In this document: piece by piece, positions 61,419-64,000 of the stretch
How the letters are laid out: every line of letters starts with the position of its first letter
Position numbering within the stretch: position 1 is the stretch's first letter
From: Bacteroidota bacterium
Lineage (GTDB): Bacteria; Bacteroidota; Bacteroidia; Bacteroidales; FEN-979
NCBI GenBank assembly: GCA_026391805.1
Contig: JAPLDJ010000024.1
Span: 358,014-422,013 of the forward strand
Reading direction: 5' to 3'
DNA: 64,000 bases
Program-made: the position numbers and the translations under genes
The notes under the pieces: model-generated
Databases searched by the model: none
Seen by the model: the letters and a program-made list of their open reading frames with translations, nothing else
What the model was told of the DNA's origin: nothing

Positions 61419-61520
61419 AAGTCAGGAGCTGGTTGTCTACCAAAAGTTCAAAGTTTTTTTCATGAAAACGTATTACTTTTTTGATTTGGCGGATTAAGGA
61501 GAAAGTGATAGTTAATATTG

Positions 61521-61627
61521 AAAGAGGTTGCTTCGTCGCTGAGCTACTTCGCAATAACATGCAACGAAAATTGATGGAGGTTGCTTCGTCGTCCCGATAA
61601 CTATCGTGACTCCTCACAATGACAACG
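61521..61627 (+). repeat. Repeat J copies 1 and 2
   Basis: J1 (61521-61559) and J2 (61573-61627) share GGAGGTTGCTTCGTCG or close forms and end in CGCAAT or CACAAT. In J2 the central GCTGCGC is replaced by a different palindrome-like block, GTCCCGATAACTATCGTGAC (61591-61610). Confidence 0.78.
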
Positions 61628-61641
61628 GCGTCGTTTTAGAA

Positions 61642-61679
61642 AAAGGAGATTGCTTCGTCGCTGCGCTCCTCGCAATTTT
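61642..61679 (+). repeat. Repeat J copy 3 (left arm)
   Basis: AAAGGAGATTGCTTCGTC, then GCTGCGCTCCTCGCAATTTT. ATTGC and GCAAT can pair as a hairpin stem. Confidence 0.85.
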
Positions 61680-61710
61680 AATAGATGCATTTAATAAATT
61701 TCGTAAAAAG

Positions 61711-62007
61711 ATGACCAACAAAGGCCCTTATTATGTTTATATCATGACCAATACGTACAACACCGTTCTTTACACGGGTGTTACAAATGATCTTAAGCGA
61801 AGGGTAAATGAGCATAAGATGAAGAAAAACCCATCATGTTTTACATCGATTTATAATATCCACAAATTGGTCTACTATGAGCCGTTCATGTATATTCAGG
61901 ATGCAATTGCAAGGGAAAAGCAAATCAAAGGAGGTTCCCGGAGAAAGAAAATAATCTTGATTGAAAGATTAAACAATAACTGGAACGATCTTTCACCAGG
62001 TTTATAA
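61711..62007 (+). CDS. GIY-YIG nuclease family protein (URI-type)
   Basis: 98 residues from ATG 61711. A longer in-frame start at 61606 would add 35 residues translated from the repeat arm (KGDCFVAALLAI), not conserved protein. The GIY-YIG core is present: YYVYIM (7-12), YTGVTNDLKRRVNEHK (21-36) with the catalytic Tyr and Arg, YYEPF with metal-binding Glu57, and EKQIKGGSRRKKIILI (69-84). This is the small single-domain class; such proteins are often annotated as UvrC-like endonucleases, but their job is unknown. The gene and its flanking repeats form one unit. Confidence 0.9.
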   Translation: MTNKGPYYVYIMTNTYNTVLYTGVTNDLKRRVNEHKMKKNPSCFTSIYNIHKLVYYEPFMYIQDAIAREKQIKGGSRRKKIILIERLNNNWNDLSPGL

Positions 62008-62009
62008 AA

Positions 62010-62144
62010 TAAAAATTGCGAGGCACGAAGTGACGAAGCAATCTCCTTTAGTACAACGCTATCCTTGTCATTGCGAGGAGCGCAGCGACGAAGCAACCTC
62101 CATCAATCTTCGTTGCTTGTCATTGCGAGGAGCGCAGCGACGAG
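62010..62144 (-). repeat. Repeat J copies 4 (right arm), 5 and 6, inverted
   Basis: J4 62010-62049 (right arm), J5 62065-62103 and J6 62117-62144. J5 and J6 carry TTGTCATTGCGAGGAGCGCA and GCGACGAAGC; J6 stops after GCGACGAG where a family-B array begins. Confidence 0.82.
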
Positions 62145-62150
62145 AAAAAA

Positions 62151-62185
62151 CTCGCCAGTTCACAAGTTCACCAGTTCGCCAGTTA
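62151..62185 (-). repeat. Family-B octamer array on the FISUMP gene stop codon
   Basis: CTCGCCAG TTCACAAG TTCACCAG TTCGCCAG TTAA. Read on the minus strand it begins TAACTGGCG, where TAA is the stop codon of the next gene. Confidence 0.82.
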
Positions 62186-64000
62186 ATCTTTAAGACATCT
62201 TACTGAGAAAGCATTCACCCTTGATGACGGATAGAACGATACACTCGGATCGATATCATTCATCCCGTGTGCCCAGGCCTTCGTGTTCCCGCGCGGGGTT
62301 GATGACCAGAAGAAGACCGCAAAGCCCTGAAAGTTCCAGCCTTGGTTAATATGCCTGGCTCCGGAAAGCAGTGCATTAAAACCTGAATAACCGGAATATT
62401 TCAGCGGATTTCCTGCAAACCCATTATTGATATAAACCGAAAAGAGGGCATTCCAATCATTTTCTGTAGGAATGTGCCACCCCGGAGGACAAAATCCCTG
62501 GCCGGCCGGGGTTTCGTCGTATTGCATGACCTCGTCCCACTGGTAAGCCGATGCTGGATGCTGGATGCTGGATGCTGGATTGTGGTACTTCTCGGAGATA
62601 CAGTTGTCTCTTTGATCCTGAATGTCCGGTATTGCTGTCCCGTAATTCAGGTCTTCGGCAAACCAGCACTGTGTGCCGATCTGAACCGTGGGATAACTTT
62701 TTCCGTCACGGATATCCGTAAGGTTGTTACCGCAGGTGAATGCCGGGGTTGACAGAACAGCGATTGTTCTTGACTTTGCAGCAGTGCAGAGGGATGCGTT
62801 CGTGCAGGTGTACGTGATCGTATGCATACCTGTACCCGCCAGTGATGGCGTGAAAATGCCGGTCAGGGAATTTACTCCAGTTCCTGAATAGGTACCTCCA
62901 AATGGAATTCCTCCCCTGAGTTTGATGGGTTTGGCAATCAGGGTCGTGATGGTATCAAAGCACGATGTGAAGGTCACAACAGGTGGCGAGGCAACATTCA
63001 TTGTGATCATGTTGGAGGCGGCCGGATTACCAGTCGGACAAACGATGTTCGAGGTCAGAATGCATTGCACCTGGTCGCCGGCTGCGGGATTGTAAGTATA
63101 GGTTGAAGAGTTGGTGCCGGCATTTGCCCCGTTGACTTTCCATTGGTAAACCGGTGTGGATCCTCCATTTGTGGGACTGGCCGTAAAAGTCACAGCAATT
63201 CCTGAGCAGATGGGATTTGCTGAAGCGGTTATGGCGACGCTGACCGGCATGTTGGGGTTAACAGATACTGGATACTGGATGCTGGATGCTGGATTATTTG
63301 TGGCGCAAATTGCAGAAGATGTCACTGTGCAACTGACAAGATCTCCGTTATTAGGAATATAGGAATAGACCGGATTATTTGTTCCAACCGGAACGCTGTT
63401 TACAAACCACTGGTAGGAAGGAGATATGCCGCCATTTACCGGGGTTGCAGTGAAAATTACTGTCGTTCCTGCACAAACAGGGTTTGCGGAAGCCGATATG
63501 GAAATACTGACAGGCAGGTTCGGGTTCACGGTCATGGTTACAGAATTGGATGTAGCCGGGTTCCCGCTTGCACATGCGGCATTCGAGGTAAGCGTGCAGG
63601 TGATGACATCACCATTAATCGGGATATACGTGTATGTTGTACTGTTTGTCCCGACATTTGAACCATTGCGCTTCCACTGATAGACGGGTGCAGCGCCGCC
63701 ATTAATCGGTGTTGCAGTGAAGGTGACGGAAGTCCCGGCGCAGACCGGGTTTGATGAAGCTGCAATTGAAACGCTGACCGGAACAGTGTTGTTCTGAATC
63801 ATTGTAATTGCGTTTGAATTGGCCGGATTGCCTATCGGACATGCAATATTTGAGTTCAGAACACAGGAAACAACATCACCATTGTTTGGAATATATGAAT
63901 AGGATGAGCTGTTGGTGCCGGCATTGATCCCGTTTACCTTCCATTGATAGGCAGGAGTTGTTCCGCCATTTGTAGGCACGGCAGTGAAGATCACGCTTGA
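62183..64000 (-). CDS. FISUMP-domain surface protein with tandem Ig-like repeats (5' end outside window)
   Basis: At least 605 residues; the frame is open to base 64000. The N-terminal part in view has about four and a half repeats of roughly 85 residues, each with SANPVCAGTTVIFTATPVNGG, then YQWKVNG, NAGTNSSTYTYIP, NGDVVSCVLTSN and NPAASNxITM: Ig-like modules of the SprB/PKD-like type. After a linker (FTSCFDTITT) the C-terminal 190 residues are a FISUMP domain (DIRDGKSYPTVQIGTQCWFA, GFCPPGWHIPTENDWN, WSSTPRGNTKAWAHG, VRCLKD). No T9SS tail follows. Two family-C repeat arrays are read in frame within it. Likely a large surface adhesin. Confidence 0.85.
   Translation of the reverse strand, partial: SSVIFTAVPTNGGTTPAYQWKVNGINAGTNSSSYSYIPNNGDVVSCVLNSNIACPIGNPANSNAITMIQNNTVPVSVSIAASSNPVCAGTSVTFTATPINGGAAPVYQWKRNGSNVGTNSTTYTYIPINGDVITCTLTSNAACASGNPATSNSVTMTVNPNLPVSISISASANPVCAGTTVIFTATPVNGGISPSYQWFVNSVPVGTNNPVYSYIPNNGDLVSCTVTSSAICATNNPASSIQYPVSVNPNMPVSVAITASANPICSGIAVTFTASPTNGGSTPVYQWKVNGANAGTNSSTYTYNPAAGDQVQCILTSNIVCPTGNPAASNMITMNVASPPVVTFTSCFDTITTLIAKPIKLRGGIPFGGTYSGTGVNSLTGIFTPSLAGTGMHTITYTCTNASLCTAAKSRTIAVLSTPAFTCGNNLTDIRDGKSYPTVQIGTQCWFAEDLNYGTAIPDIQDQRDNCISEKYHNPASSIQHPASAYQWDEVMQYDETPAGQGFCPPGWHIPTENDWNALFSVYINNGFAGNPLKYSGYSGFNALLSGARHINQGWNFQGFAVFFWSSTPRGNTKAWAHGMNDIDPSVSFYPSSRVNAFSVRCLKD
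62550..62581 (+). repeat. Family-C heptamer array inside the FISUMP domain
   Basis: Four GGATGCT-type units in phase. Translated on the minus strand they give NPASSIQHPAS between EKYH and AYQWDEV, where other FISUMP domains have a Cys/Tyr/Gly-rich loop. Confidence 0.85.
63266..63297 (+). repeat. Family-C heptamer array inside an Ig-like repeat
   Basis: ATACTGG ATACTGG ATGCTGG ATGCTGG ATTATT. Read on the minus strand as NPASSIQYPVSVNP, it replaces the SNSVTMTVNP phrase seen at the same place in the neighbouring modules. Confidence 0.85.

Larger units (their letters stand above)
61642..62049 (+). mobile_element. GIY-YIG nuclease unit bounded by inverted repeat J arms
   Basis: A 408-bp unit with perfect 18-bp inverted ends, AAAGGAGATTGCTTCGTC (61642-61659) and its complement (62032-62049). 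The arms extend as imperfect inverted repeats to about 38 bp and belong to the repeat J family, of which four more copies flank the unit. The gene starts 31 bp after the left arm and stops 2 bp before the right arm. Same plan as the GxxExxY unit, with a different nuclease fold and a different repeat. Mobility is inferred. Confidence 0.6.

Noticed and set aside
61606-61710. N-terminal extension of the GIY-YIG protein
   Set aside because: It is a translation of repeat J; the conserved domain starts just after the ATG at 61711.

Overview
The window is a chromosomal stretch from a member of the Bacteroidota, most likely a free-living environmental lineage of the order Bacteroidales or a relative; I cannot name the species. 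Support: a fused LpxC-FabZ gene, the T9SS response regulator PorX, many secreted proteins with a C-terminal Por/T9SS type A sorting domain, C10 (streptopain-like) peptidases with the same tail, an FeoA-FeoB fusion with its small Cys-rich partner, and several promoters of the Bacteroidota form TTTG-N18/21-TAnnTTTG. No tRNA, rRNA, CRISPR array or prophage was found.

Layout. 1-7.4 kb: end of a LysM protein, a large membrane-anchored unknown, rnhB, a DUF6427-like membrane protein, purD and a glycosyltransferase. 7.5-12.6 kb: an exopolysaccharide/O-antigen cluster on the plus strand (flippase, two Wzz-like proteins, O-antigen ligase/polymerase). 12.6-19.5 kb: a minus-strand lipid A and housekeeping block (HD-domain hydrolase, lpxD, lpxC-fabZ, lpxA, ABC ATPase, efp, second lpxD-like gene). 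19.6-25.5 kb: porX, tsaE, ald, aroB, aroA. 25.9-31.0 kb: Fe-S protein, tex, outer-membrane barrel, NlpC/P60 hydrolase. 31-42 kb: accessory region of secreted and surface proteins separated by repeat-rich spacers. 42-47.6 kb: iron uptake (feoAB), a GxxExxY nuclease unit, WbqC, two thioredoxins and a zinc-ribbon transposase-like protein. 47.6-56.7 kb: three C10 peptidases and a further T9SS cargo protein. 56.9-64 kb: hutI, a small secreted protein, a zinc metallopeptidase lipoprotein, a GIY-YIG nuclease unit and the end of a very repetitive FISUMP/Ig-like protein.

How the parts fit: PorX belongs to the PorXY system that controls type IX secretion, and at least six gene products here carry the tail exported by that machine, so regulator and cargo lie in one window. 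The lpx genes build the lipid A, and the flippase/Wzz/ligase genes build the surface polysaccharide to which such cargo is often anchored.

The most unusual feature is the spacer DNA. It is packed with short dispersed repeats of at least ten families, most of them in-phase arrays of 7- or 8-bp units, others hairpins. The arrays repeatedly begin within 0-5 bp of a stop codon, and three copies lie in frame inside coding sequence (hutI, and twice in the FISUMP protein). Two families flank a small nuclease gene as inverted arms with perfect 18-bp ends: repeat A around a GxxExxY (PD-(D/E)XK) gene, and repeat J around a GIY-YIG gene. Solo copies of both families also occur (A elsewhere in the window, J beside its unit). 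I infer a nuclease-plus-dispersed-repeat system analogous to REP/RAYT elements; this is the main candidate for an undescribed system.
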